Assembly (NCBI GenBank): GCA_013152695.1
Contig: JAADFV010000173.1
Location: forward strand, 1-9,480
Length of the DNA: 9,480 nucleotides
Origin: Chloroflexota bacterium
Lineage (GTDB): Bacteria; Chloroflexota; Anaerolineae; J102
Direction: 5' to 3'
The position numbers and the translations under genes were made by a program. Positions 1 to 7,087 of the stretch are shown here, piece by piece. The notes below the pieces were generated by a model that was not told the origin of the DNA, ran no database searches, and was given only the letters and a program-made list of their open reading frames with translations. Position 1 is the stretch's first letter. The number at the start of each line of letters is the position of its first letter.

Positions 1-1
1 C

Positions 2-340
2 CTTGTTGCTGGCGATATCTACGCCCAGTTCAACGACCGCCCCGAAGTCCGTGCCGTCATGGAATACTTCACCACCGGCGATTCGCTGCGAACCTGGCTG
101 GCCAGCGGTGGCGCTCTCTCCCCGCATAACGACGCCTCCCTCGACTGGTATGGCGATGATGTCGAACGCAAGGTGGCGCAATTCGTGCAACAAGCCGATA
201 GCGTCCGCTTCGACGGTTCCGACCTCATGCCCAGCGAAGTGGGTGCCGGTTCCTTCTGGAAAGGCATGACTGATTATGTCGCGGGCACCGTCGATCTCGA
301 CACTGCCCTCGCCGAAATCGATGCAGCCTGGCCCAGATAA
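2..340 (+). CDS. Sugar ABC transporter substrate-binding protein, C-terminal part (5' truncated by the window)
   Basis: This is the last 112 residues of an extracellular solute-binding protein that captures a sugar, probably an oligosaccharide or alpha-glucoside, and delivers it to the membrane permeases encoded just downstream. The frame is open from base 2, before the first ATG at 59, so the gene begins outside the window. The fragment contains the stretch FDGSDLMPSEVGAG followed by FWKGMTDYV and ends in AEIDAAWPR. This tail is typical of the AglE-like branch of the family-1 binding proteins (COG1653). No signal peptide or lipobox can be seen because the N-terminus is missing. It lies 63 bases upstream of the first permease gene, in the usual order of binding protein then two permeases. 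The substrate cannot be read from this fragment; alpha-glucoside is inferred from resemblance and neighbours. Confidence 0.85.
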   Translation, partial: LVAGDIYAQFNDRPEVRAVMEYFTTGDSLRTWLASGGALSPHNDASLDWYGDDVERKVAQFVQQADSVRFDGSDLMPSEVGAGSFWKGMTDYVAGTVDLDTALAEIDAAWPR

Positions 341-350
341 CTTAGCAATT

Positions 351-379
351 GATGGCCTCGGGAAATCCCCGGGGCCATC
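351..379 (+). promoter_or_regulatory. Intercistronic hairpin between binding-protein and permease genes
   Basis: GATGGCCTCGGG (351-362) pairs with CCCGGGGCCATC (368-379) across a 5-base loop. This gives a 12-pair stem with a single G-U wobble. The downstream bases (AACTTTCCTTTA) are only mildly T-rich, so this looks like a weak terminator or an mRNA-stabilising, processing-type hairpin rather than a full stop. In binding-protein-dependent transporter operons such hairpins commonly keep the binding protein at higher level than the permeases; that role here is inferred. Confidence 0.7.
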
Positions 380-392
380 AACTTTCCTTTAC

Positions 393-397
393 GGAGG
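393..397 (+). promoter_or_regulatory. Ribosome binding site of the first permease gene
   Basis: GGAGG lies 6 bases upstream of the ATG at 404 and fixes that start. The site begins 13 bases after the 3' arm of the intercistronic hairpin, so the ribosome site stays free when the hairpin folds. Confidence 0.75.
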
Positions 398-403
398 CCG
401 ACC

Positions 404-1540
404 ATGCCGAACCGAAATCTGATTGTAGAACCTGGTGCAGAAGTCATCGAGCCCCAAGGACCCTTGGCCCGTCTCCTGGCGCTGTTACTCCGCATCTTAA
501 TCTCTGTAGCGATTCCGGCCGTGACCATCGCCGTACTCATCGTAGGCTTTAGATTCCTGCGTGACAGTGAGGCCCCAAAGTTGGTGATAGCGATGGTGGC
601 CATTGTTTGGGGGGTGGCGGGGGTGGCGATGCTCTATTTTGGTGCCAATTATTTGGTGGAACAATTACCAGACCGTTGGACGGCGTTATTGCAGCCCTAC
701 ATCTTCGTGGGTCCTGCCGTTGCCATTCTCTCCTGGTACCTTCTCATTCCCAGCTTCCGCACTTTTTATATCAGTCTTTTCGATCGCACCAGCGAGCATT
801 TTGTCGGCTTACAAAACTATATTGATATTTTCACCCAACGCGAGCTTTTATCCACCTTCCGTAACAACTTGATGTGGATCGTGTTTGGTGCCACTTTTGC
901 TGTCGTATTCGGGCTGATCATTGCCGTTCTGGCCGATCGCAGCAAGTTCGAACGCACAGCCAAAGCCCTGATCTTCTTGCCCATGGCTATTTCCTTCGTA
1001 GGGGCAGGCATTATTTGGAATTTTATTTACGAAGTCAAAGATATCTCTGCGCCACAGATCGGCTTGCTCAATGCCATTGTTGTGGCCTTGGGGGGACAAC
1101 CACGGGCCTGGACCGCGGTATTCCAGCCCTGGAATAACCTTTTCCTGATTGTGATTGTCGTTTGGCTACAAACAGGGTTTGCTATGGTGCTCTTTTCGGC
1201 GGCGATCAAAGGTATTCCCTCGGAACTGATCGAAGCGGCTCGTGTAGATGGCGCCAGCGAAATCCAGATTTTCTTCAGGATCATGATCCCCTACATCATG
1301 GGTACGATCATTACCGTAAGCACCACCATTGTCATATTTACCCTGAAGATATTCGATGTTGTTATTGTCATGACCGGAGGCCAATTCGGAACCGAAGTCA
1401 TCGCTACGCAATTCTACCGGCAGTACTTCACAAACAGAAACTTCGGGCTGGGATCGGCCTTTGCCATTATTTTGCTCATCGCCGTGATCCCGGTGATGAT
1501 CTACAATCTGCGCCAATTCCGTGAGCAGGAGGGCTTCTAA
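404..1540 (+). CDS. Sugar ABC transporter permease, MalF/AglF-like
   Basis: This is an inner-membrane subunit of a carbohydrate importer (CUT1 type), 378 residues long. Hydrophobic segments are visible at about residues 24-50, 58-84, 97-117, 155-177, 188-208, 246-266, 300-323 and 350-368. The cytoplasmic EAA loop that docks on the ATPase is at about 274-296, with the core EAARVDGASEIQIF and ending RIMIP. The two or three extra N-terminal segments before the binding-protein-dependent transport domain resemble MalF/AglF-type permeases. The ATG at 404 has a good SD site. The stop codon overlaps the start of the next permease by one base (TAATG), indicating translational coupling. It probably forms a heterodimer with the next gene product. 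The exact sugar is unknown; alpha-glucosides or maltodextrins are an inference from similarity to the AglEFG group. Confidence 0.9.
   Translation: MPNRNLIVEPGAEVIEPQGPLARLLALLLRILISVAIPAVTIAVLIVGFRFLRDSEAPKLVIAMVAIVWGVAGVAMLYFGANYLVEQLPDRWTALLQPYIFVGPAVAILSWYLLIPSFRTFYISLFDRTSEHFVGLQNYIDIFTQRELLSTFRNNLMWIVFGATFAVVFGLIIAVLADRSKFERTAKALIFLPMAISFVGAGIIWNFIYEVKDISAPQIGLLNAIVVALGGQPRAWTAVFQPWNNLFLIVIVVWLQTGFAMVLFSAAIKGIPSELIEAARVDGASEIQIFFRIMIPYIMGTIITVSTTIVIFTLKIFDVVIVMTGGQFGTEVIATQFYRQYFTNRNFGLGSAFAIILLIAVIPVMIYNLRQFREQEGF
1527..1532 (+). promoter_or_regulatory. Ribosome binding site of the second permease gene
   Basis: A perfect AGGAGG inside the 3' end of the first permease gene, 7 bases before the ATG at 1540. 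It supports the overlapping TAATG start and coupled translation. Confidence 0.8.
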
Positions 1541-2649
1541 TGAGCGTTAAAATCGGTAGTAGCAAGCGTCAGCAACGCATCTCCAGCATTCTTGTCAACG
1601 GTATCCTCCTGCTGATCGTCCTTCTGTGGTCAATCCCCACCATGGGCCTGTTTGTCTCTTCCTTCCGCACCAAAGAGGATATCCAGCAATCGGGTTGGTG
1701 GCAGATTTTGCCTCACCGCGAGTGGGTCCTGGTCAAGGAACTCAAACCCCAGGACTTGGACCCGAACAGCATCATGACGATCGCGGGTGTTTCCGGGACG
1801 TTCAAAGAATTCCGCGAGGGTGTAGAATCACCTGACGGGACACGCGTACGCTGGATCGGTAATAAACGCCGAGGCCGTATTCAAATCGAAAAACGAAAAT
1901 GGACGATGCGCACCGATTTTACCTTGGAAAACTACAAAGAAGTGCTTACCGGCGGCTCGGTTGCAATCAAGCGCGCCGATGGCACAGTCGAGCAGATTCA
2001 GGGTGAAGACCTCTCTGACGCCTTTCTCAATAGCGTAGCGGTCGCCGTTCCCTCAACCATCATCCCCATCCTCATTGCCGCCTTTGCCGCCTATGGCTTT
2101 GCCTGGATGCGTTTTCCGGGGCGACGATTCCTCTTCATACTGGTCGTGGCCATGCTCGTGGTGCCTCTACAGATCGCGCTTGTCCCAATTTTGCGTGATT
2201 ATGTCAAATTAGACCTCAACGGCACTTTTCTGGCGGTATGGTTGGCTCATACCGGCTTTGGCCTGGCGCTGGCCACCTATCTCCTGTTCAACTACATCTC
2301 CGGCCTCCCCCGCGACATCCTCGAATCGGCCTTCATCGATGGTGCCTCTCACTTCACCATCTTCACACGCCTGATCCTGCCCCTCTCCGTTCCCGCCCTT
2401 GCCTCCTTCGCCATTTTCCAATTTTTGTGGGTGTGGAATGACTACCTGGTGGCATTGATCTTCATCGGTGAAAAACAGGAAGTGAAGGTGTTGACCATGA
2501 GACTGGCCGATCTGGTCGGTTCCCGCGGCTCGCAGTGGCATTTACTTACTGCCGGCGCCTTTATTTCGATGGTACTTCCCCTCATCGTTTTCTTCGGTCT
2601 CCAGCGCTACTTTGTACGGGGTCTGCTCGCGGGCTCGGTCAAAGGTTGA
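1540..2649 (+). CDS. Sugar ABC transporter permease, MalG/AglG-like, with a large loop after the first membrane segment
   Basis: Second membrane subunit of the carbohydrate importer, 369 residues. Segment 1 is at about residues 16-41. It is followed by a long polar stretch (about 42-160) containing TDFTLENYKEVL at 125-136, the region that normally precedes the transport domain in MalG-type permeases. Further hydrophobic segments are at about 163-187, 196-220, 228-252, 285-309 and 335-356. The EAA loop is at about 257-281, with core LESAFIDGASHFTIF and ending RLILP. The long loop should face the outside, because the N-terminus of MalG-type permeases is cytoplasmic; this resembles AglG-type proteins, which are longer than ordinary MsmG/LacG permeases. 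The start has a strong SD site and overlaps the preceding stop codon. No ATPase gene follows before the terminator, so the ATP-binding subunit is presumably shared and encoded elsewhere. Confidence 0.9.
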   Translation: MSVKIGSSKRQQRISSILVNGILLLIVLLWSIPTMGLFVSSFRTKEDIQQSGWWQILPHREWVLVKELKPQDLDPNSIMTIAGVSGTFKEFREGVESPDGTRVRWIGNKRRGRIQIEKRKWTMRTDFTLENYKEVLTGGSVAIKRADGTVEQIQGEDLSDAFLNSVAVAVPSTIIPILIAAFAAYGFAWMRFPGRRFLFILVVAMLVVPLQIALVPILRDYVKLDLNGTFLAVWLAHTGFGLALATYLLFNYISGLPRDILESAFIDGASHFTIFTRLILPLSVPALASFAIFQFLWVWNDYLVALIFIGEKQEVKVLTMRLADLVGSRGSQWHLLTAGAFISMVLPLIVFFGLQRYFVRGLLAGSVKG

Positions 2650-2699
2650 CAATGATCGATCGAATTTACCCGTAGCATTGGCTGTTATTGTTGCAACCA

Positions 2700-2737
2700 G
2701 GGCGACGCACGACCACGGTGCGCCGCCCCTTTCTTTT
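2700..2737 (+). terminator. Rho-independent-type terminator of the sugar transporter operon
   Basis: GGGCGACGCAC (2700-2710) pairs with GTGCGCCGCCC (2718-2728) around a 7-base loop, with one A-C mismatch in an 11-pair stem. The following CTTTCTTTT tract (2729-2737) completes a + strand terminator. It starts 50 bases after the second permease stop and its T-tract touches the stop codon of the convergent MFS gene. On the - strand the hairpin is followed by CTGGTTGCAA, which is not T-rich, so it does not look like an efficient bidirectional terminator. Confidence 0.75.
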
Positions 2738-3951
2738 CAAGCCCTCTCGGCCAGGGGTAACTGGGGACGGGAGCTGAGGGCATAGAGGACAAGCCCCACA
2801 GCGGAGGCTATCCCTCCAAGAATAAAGGGCCAGGAGTAGCCTTGCTGCCACAACAATCCCCCGATAAGCGGCGCCGGGATCGTCACGAGACCACGGATGA
2901 GATAATACAAACCCACCACACGACCGCGATGGGATTCCTCTGCCAGATCGACAATGCGTGCTTTGCGCGCCGGCTCTCCGATTTCACGCAAGCCGGCGAT
3001 GACAAAGCCCAAGAAAAGCCACGAGGGCGGAAGAACAACCAAACTGAGAGGGAAGAGGGCAAAAAAGGCGAAGGTAGCCAAAATGAAAGGTCGACGCCCA
3101 AACCGATCGGCAAAATGAGCGGCAGGGAGATAACCGAGAATGGCTATCATCATCTGCAAAGAAGTGAGGGCGCCAAATTGCAGGGGTGTCATCCCATGCA
3201 CATTGATCACCCAGAGCACGACGTAGATGGCGGCGACATTGGCACCAAAGCGCACCAAACAATCCGCCAACAACAGATGCCGCAACGAGACGGGCATGAT
3301 GCGCCAGATTGAAATGAGCTTGGCAGACCCTACTTCCTGGCGGGTTGGGGGCCGGGCCTGATAAAAATGGGACTGGAGATAGATGGCGACGAGCGCAAAC
3401 AACAACGAAAAAGCAAAACCCACGTGCATGCCCGAGACCACCCCCAGTTTGGCCAATAAATAGCCTCCCAGAGGTGGGGCAATGACAATGGGTACACGTT
3501 TCCAAATGGACTGCACACTAAAACCCATTGCCCGTTTCGATTGGCTTAGAGTGTCACCAATGAGGGCAAATATTGCCGGTTGAGACATGCTGCTCCAGGC
3601 CAGGACAAAGAGAGTACCGAAGACCACCACTTCCCAGCGGTTCGTGAGCAAATACAGCAGATATCCCGCTGCTGCCGTGAGATTGAATAAAACCAAGGCG
3701 CGTTTACGCCCCAACCTGTCAGCCAACCACCCTCCTGGATACTGGTAAATCGTATCGACAATGCGCTTGAAGGAGCCATAGGCGCCAATGGCTACGGCAC
3801 TGGCTCCCAACACCTCGAGATACTTGGGCATAAAACGCACCCACAATTCTTCGCCCATACCGATGAACAATAGCGCTCCCAGCAAGACAACGATATTGTG
3901 CTCTAAAGCCAAAAACTCTCGAATGTTGCGTCCTCGTTGACGAATCTGCAT
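2737..3951 (-). CDS. MFS transporter, last gene of the cell-wall recycling operon
   Basis: A major facilitator superfamily integral membrane protein of 404 residues, a normal length for a 12-segment member. The family's motif A appears in the loop after the second segment (GGWLADRLGRKRA, residues 73-85) and again in the second half as AAHFADRFGRRPF (277-289). This shows the duplicated six-plus-six layout. The ATG at 3951 is preceded by GGAGAG with a suitable spacing, 22 bases after the epimerase stop codon, so it is the fifth gene of the operon. The substrate cannot be read from the sequence. Its position after an amidase candidate, AnmK, MurQ and a dipeptide epimerase suggests uptake of muropeptides, anhydro-MurNAc or dipeptides, or efflux of a product. 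It is shorter than the 14-segment AmpG permease and I see no AmpG-specific signature, so it should not be called AmpG. Confidence 0.88.
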   Translation of the reverse strand: MQIRQRGRNIREFLALEHNIVVLLGALLFIGMGEELWVRFMPKYLEVLGASAVAIGAYGSFKRIVDTIYQYPGGWLADRLGRKRALVLFNLTAAAGYLLYLLTNRWEVVVFGTLFVLAWSSMSQPAIFALIGDTLSQSKRAMGFSVQSIWKRVPIVIAPPLGGYLLAKLGVVSGMHVGFAFSLLFALVAIYLQSHFYQARPPTRQEVGSAKLISIWRIMPVSLRHLLLADCLVRFGANVAAIYVVLWVINVHGMTPLQFGALTSLQMMIAILGYLPAAHFADRFGRRPFILATFAFFALFPLSLVVLPPSWLFLGFVIAGLREIGEPARKARIVDLAEESHRGRVVGLYYLIRGLVTIPAPLIGGLLWQQGYSWPFILGGIASAVGLVLYALSSRPQLPLAERA

Positions 3952-3973
3952 CAGTTTACTCTCCAGATAAAGG

Positions 3974-4981
3974 TTATCCTTGCTCCGGTTTTGCAGCCAG
4001 ATGGACTCCTAGGCCAGGCGTATCCGGCAAAATCAACCTGGCACCGTCGTAATTTACCCCCACGTACGGATCATTGGCAATAAGCAAGGGACCGTCGAGG
4101 TCCACGTAATCACAAAGGGCCGCAAGATGAGCGGCGGCAGTCACGCCAATAGCCGTTTCCACCATACAACTTACCATCACCTGCATATCCAAAGCTCGGG
4201 CCACGGCAATAGCTTGCAGGGCGCCACGAATCCCCCCGCTTTTGGCCAGCTTGATCACGACACCGTCGACTGCTCCGGCATGAGCAATCACATCGGCCGG
4301 GGTTTTGATGCTTTCATCAGCAAAGATGGGAACGCCAAACCCTTGCTGGCGCAGCCATTTCAGACCTTCGATGTCGCCCACGGCTAGAGGCTGCTCCACC
4401 AACTCCAGACCGTATTCGGCCAGACGGGGAATAAGCCTGGCCGCTTGCTCGCGGCTCCAGCCGCCATTGGCATCCAGCCGCAATCTGGCCTCGGTAACCT
4501 GACGAATGGCCTGAATCCGTGCTTCATCCTCCCCCACCCCGACTTTGATCTTGAGGATGGGCATGCCTGAAGCTTGTGCCTGTTGCGCCATGACTTGCGG
4601 TGTATCCATGGCGATGGTGAAGGAGGTGGGGGGAATATCCTGGGGGTCGAGGCCCAGTAGGCGGTAGAGAGGATGCCCCAGGCGCTTGCCCCACAGATCA
4701 TGCAAAGCCATATCCACGCCGGCGCGGGCAGCAGGGGAACCGGGAGGCAATGCTGCGAGGGAGGCTACCAGATGTTGGGGATCGATATCTGGCAGGGTTG
4801 ATAGCTGATCGAGGTAGGCGGCGATGCCGGCTGGAGTTTCGCCGTGATAGGATACAGCCGCGGCCTCGCCTAGGCCTTCATCAAGGTGCACGATCACATT
4901 TTGCCGTTGCTTGCTGACACCATGGGCGATGCGAAAGGGGGTTTTGAGGCTAAGGGTGACGATTTCCCAGGAAAGTTTCAT
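3974..4981 (-). CDS. Dipeptide epimerase, enolase superfamily (L-Ala-D/L-Glu epimerase candidate)
   Basis: This cytoplasmic enzyme probably interconverts L-Ala-D-Glu and L-Ala-L-Glu, so that the murein stem dipeptide can be cut by ordinary peptidases. It is 335 residues long, normal for the muconate-lactonising-enzyme subgroup. An N-terminal capping domain precedes the barrel. Barrel residues seen are the KxK acid/base motif (K144 and K146 in LKIKVG), metal ligands D170 (RLDANGGW), E196 (VEQPL) and D222 (FADES), and the opposite catalytic lysine K244 (VVIKLAKSGG). A DLDGP motif at 294-298 matches the DxD pair that binds the dipeptide amino group in known dipeptide epimerases. This separates it from muconate or o-succinylbenzoate enzymes. 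The ATG at 4981 has a perfect AGGAGG 7 bases upstream and overlaps the murQ stop as ATGA. Related epimerases accept other dipeptides, so exact specificity is inferred from the murQ/anmK neighbours. Confidence 0.88.
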   Translation of the reverse strand: MKLSWEIVTLSLKTPFRIAHGVSKQRQNVIVHLDEGLGEAAAVSYHGETPAGIAAYLDQLSTLPDIDPQHLVASLAALPPGSPAARAGVDMALHDLWGKRLGHPLYRLLGLDPQDIPPTSFTIAMDTPQVMAQQAQASGMPILKIKVGVGEDEARIQAIRQVTEARLRLDANGGWSREQAARLIPRLAEYGLELVEQPLAVGDIEGLKWLRQQGFGVPIFADESIKTPADVIAHAGAVDGVVIKLAKSGGIRGALQAIAVARALDMQVMVSCMVETAIGVTAAAHLAALCDYVDLDGPLLIANDPYVGVNYDGARLILPDTPGLGVHLAAKPEQG

Positions 4982-5898
4982 GGTAAAGCCTCCTGCTGGG
5001 CCAGATCGAGCGCTTTTTGCACAAAGCCCCCTCCTTGCTCAAGCAGACGATTGGCCTCAGCGGCGCTGACACCGGTGAGCACCATGACCAGCGCAGTTTT
5101 CACCTGAAAATCACTGGCTTCCAAGGCAGCCCAGGCTTTGTCTGCATCAACGCCGGTGACATCCTGTAAAATATGAAGGGCGCGCTGCCGCAATTTGTCA
5201 TTGATGGGCGCTACATCAACCATCAGGTTGCGGTAGACTTTGCCCAAGCGAATCATCGCCGCCGTGGAGAGCATGTTGAGAATCATTTTTTGGGCAGTTC
5301 CCGCTTTCATGCGGCTGGAGCCGGCAATGACCTCCGGGCCGACCACAGGGACGATAGCAATATCCACCAAAGGGATGAGGGCGGCATGGGGATTGGAGGT
5401 GATGCCGATGGTGGCGGCAGCCCGTGCTTTGGCCTCTTCGAGCACAGCCAGCAACCAGGGCGTGTTTCCGCTGGCAGAAATACCCACGACCACATCTTTT
5501 TCGCCGACCCCGACCTCTTGTACAAGCCGTCTTCCGTCCTCTTCATCATCTTCTGCGTATTCCACCGAGTTCCGCAAAGCCACGTCTCCACCGGCAATGA
5601 ATCCCTGTACTAATTCCGGGTGGGTGTTAAAAGTGGGAGGGATTTCCGAGGCATCGAGAACACCGAGACGGCCACTGGTGCCAGCGCCAAAGTAAAGGAG
5701 CCGTCCCCCCTGCCGAAGACGGCCAACAATCATGTCGACAGCTTGTGCTATTTGCGGTAACACTTTTTCGATCGCGGGGGCGACTCGGGCATCTTCCCTG
5801 TTGATTAGGGCGACAATCTCCTGCGTGGAGAGGGAGTCGATGTTTACTGTGCGGGGATTGACTGCTTCGGTGATGGGAACTGGGGATGAATGGGTCAC
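4978..5898 (-). CDS. murQ: N-acetylmuramic acid 6-phosphate etherase
   Basis: MurQ cleaves the lactyl ether of MurNAc-6-phosphate in the cytoplasm, giving GlcNAc-6-phosphate and D-lactate. The protein has 306 residues, the usual length, and a SIS sugar-phosphate fold. Visible signatures are TEAVNPRTVNIDSLST near the N-terminus (10-25), GAGTSGRLGVLDASEIPPTF (71-90), SASGNTPW (141-148) and SSRMKAGTAQKMILNMLST (194-212). E85 and E116 have the same 31-residue spacing as the two catalytic glutamates known in E. coli MurQ (E83 and E114). The start is a GTG at 5898 with AGAGGAGC 7 bases upstream; no ATG is available near it. An in-frame TGA, the anmK stop, lies two codons upstream. It is cotranscribed with anmK, which supplies its substrate. 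No MurR-type regulator is seen in the window. Confidence 0.97.
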   Translation of the reverse strand: MTHSSPVPITEAVNPRTVNIDSLSTQEIVALINREDARVAPAIEKVLPQIAQAVDMIVGRLRQGGRLLYFGAGTSGRLGVLDASEIPPTFNTHPELVQGFIAGGDVALRNSVEYAEDDEEDGRRLVQEVGVGEKDVVVGISASGNTPWLLAVLEEAKARAAATIGITSNPHAALIPLVDIAIVPVVGPEVIAGSSRMKAGTAQKMILNMLSTAAMIRLGKVYRNLMVDVAPINDKLRQRALHILQDVTGVDADKAWAALEASDFQVKTALVMVLTGVSAAEANRLLEQGGGFVQKALDLAQQEALP

Positions 5899-5901
5899 AG
5901 A

Positions 5902-7086
5902 TCAAGCTCCTCTGACGTCGATGAAAAAAGGAAGGGATGAGAAATTACGTCCGGGTGTGATCTTGCCCAGAATAGCAGAATGACGCGCACCAGTGCAAGA
6001 GGGAAGATTGCCCGGACGAGCATGCGCGGTCTCATAGGCAAGAACAGCAAAAGCAATAGCTTCTTTGGCGTCGCTGGGAAGACCGAACTGGCCGGTGTCG
6101 AGAACGCGGGCGGGAGCGAGGTATTGCCGGAGCATGGCCACGAGGGTGGGATTCTGGGCGCCGCCGCCGCAAAGAAGCACTTCCTCAGGCATGGCCGGCA
6201 GAAAGTGCTGGTAGGCTTCGGCAATGCTACGCGCCGTGAAGGCGGTGAGAGTAGCGACAATATCGGCGGGAGCAAGGCCCAACCTTTGTCCTTTAGCCCA
6301 AATCTCCCGCGCCAGGCCCACCCCGAACTCTTCACGCCCAGTGGTCTTGGGCGGTGGTTGTTGCAAATAAGGATGCTGCATGAGTTCAGCAAGAAGGGCG
6401 GAATGCACGCGGCCGCTGGCGGCAATACGCCCATCCTCATCATACTGCTGCCGGCCACCAGTGATCCGTCTTACCGCCTCGTCGATCAGCATATTCCCGG
6501 GGCCGGTGTCGAAGGCCAGCACCCCAGCAGGATCATCGCCCGCTGGTAAGTAGGTGACGTTGGCAATACCACCGATGTTTTGCACAGCACGGATGCGGTG
6601 GCCATGGCGTAGCAGCAGCCAGTCTACGTAGCTGACCAGGGGTGCTCCTTGCCCACCGGCGGCGATGTCGGCTACACGAAAATCAGCAATTGTGGTGATG
6701 CCGGTGCGCTCGGCAATGATCGCGGCCTCGCCAATTTGCAAGGTAGCAGGATGGGTAACTTCTTTGCCAACGCAGTGGTAGATGGTCTGCCCATGGGAGC
6801 CAATGAGCTGAATGTCTGCAGGTGTCAGGCCAACCTTGGTGATGACCTGTAAGGCAGCGGCGGCGAACCATTCGCCTACGGCGAAGTTCATCTCACAGAT
6901 GCGATCGACGCGACCACTTTGGGGGTCGAAAAGTGCAAAAATCTGCTGTCGCTGCGTGTCGCTGTAAGGCACAGAAAGAAAAGTGAGGAGTTGAACAGAA
7001 AGATGGGGAGCGGTACCACTGACTTCGACAATGGCGGCGTCGATGCCGTCTACAGAAGTGCCGGACATTAAGCCAATGATTTTCAT
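5902..7086 (-). CDS. anmK: Anhydro-N-acetylmuramic acid kinase
   Basis: AnmK hydrolytically opens the 1,6-anhydro ring of anhydro-MurNAc and phosphorylates it with ATP, giving MurNAc-6-phosphate for MurQ. From the ATG at 7086 the protein has 394 residues, close to family length. It opens with the diagnostic GLMSGTSVDGIDAA (5-18). Other motifs are GSHGQTI (97-103), ADFRVADIAAGGQGAPL (134-150), FDTGPGN (192-198), CGGGAQNP (306-313) and the tail NLPSCTGA with LGKITPG. Of the third motif, D140 is the likely catalytic base by analogy to the family. The frame is open upstream to 7332, but that extension overlaps the serine hydrolase gene and lacks family similarity. The 7086 start places the first motif where it belongs. 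The start lies one base after the upstream stop (TAACATG) and has only a weak SD site, so translation probably depends on coupling. Confidence 0.97.
   Translation of the reverse strand: MKIIGLMSGTSVDGIDAAIVEVSGTAPHLSVQLLTFLSVPYSDTQRQQIFALFDPQSGRVDRICEMNFAVGEWFAAAALQVITKVGLTPADIQLIGSHGQTIYHCVGKEVTHPATLQIGEAAIIAERTGITTIADFRVADIAAGGQGAPLVSYVDWLLLRHGHRIRAVQNIGGIANVTYLPAGDDPAGVLAFDTGPGNMLIDEAVRRITGGRQQYDEDGRIAASGRVHSALLAELMQHPYLQQPPPKTTGREEFGVGLAREIWAKGQRLGLAPADIVATLTAFTARSIAEAYQHFLPAMPEEVLLCGGGAQNPTLVAMLRQYLAPARVLDTGQFGLPSDAKEAIAFAVLAYETAHARPGNLPSCTGARHSAILGKITPGRNFSSLPFFIDVRGA
5906..5913 (-). promoter_or_regulatory. Ribosome binding site of murQ, supporting the GTG start
   Basis: AGAGGAGC on the - strand lies within the last codons of anmK, with the AGGAG core ending 9 bases before the GTG at 5898. 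It is the evidence for the non-ATG start. It shows that murQ is initiated independently although it shares the reading frame of anmK. Confidence 0.7.
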
Positions 7087-7087
7087 G

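Noticed and set aside
2652..2664. GATCGATC palindrome after the sugar permease
   Set aside because: Short 8-base palindrome without further symmetry; likely chance and not needed for the terminator further on.
2842..3312. 156-codon open frame on the + strand inside the MFS gene
   Set aside because: Highly charged, low-complexity composition is expected from the reverse complement of membrane-protein codons; no domain seen.
2737..3951. Calling the MFS gene ampG
   Set aside because: Only 404 residues with 12 segments and no AmpG-specific feature seen; context alone does not justify the name.
5980..6549. 189-codon open frame on the + strand inside anmK
   Set aside because: It is antisense to a well-supported gene, shows no recognisable domain, and long antisense frames are common in GC-rich genes.
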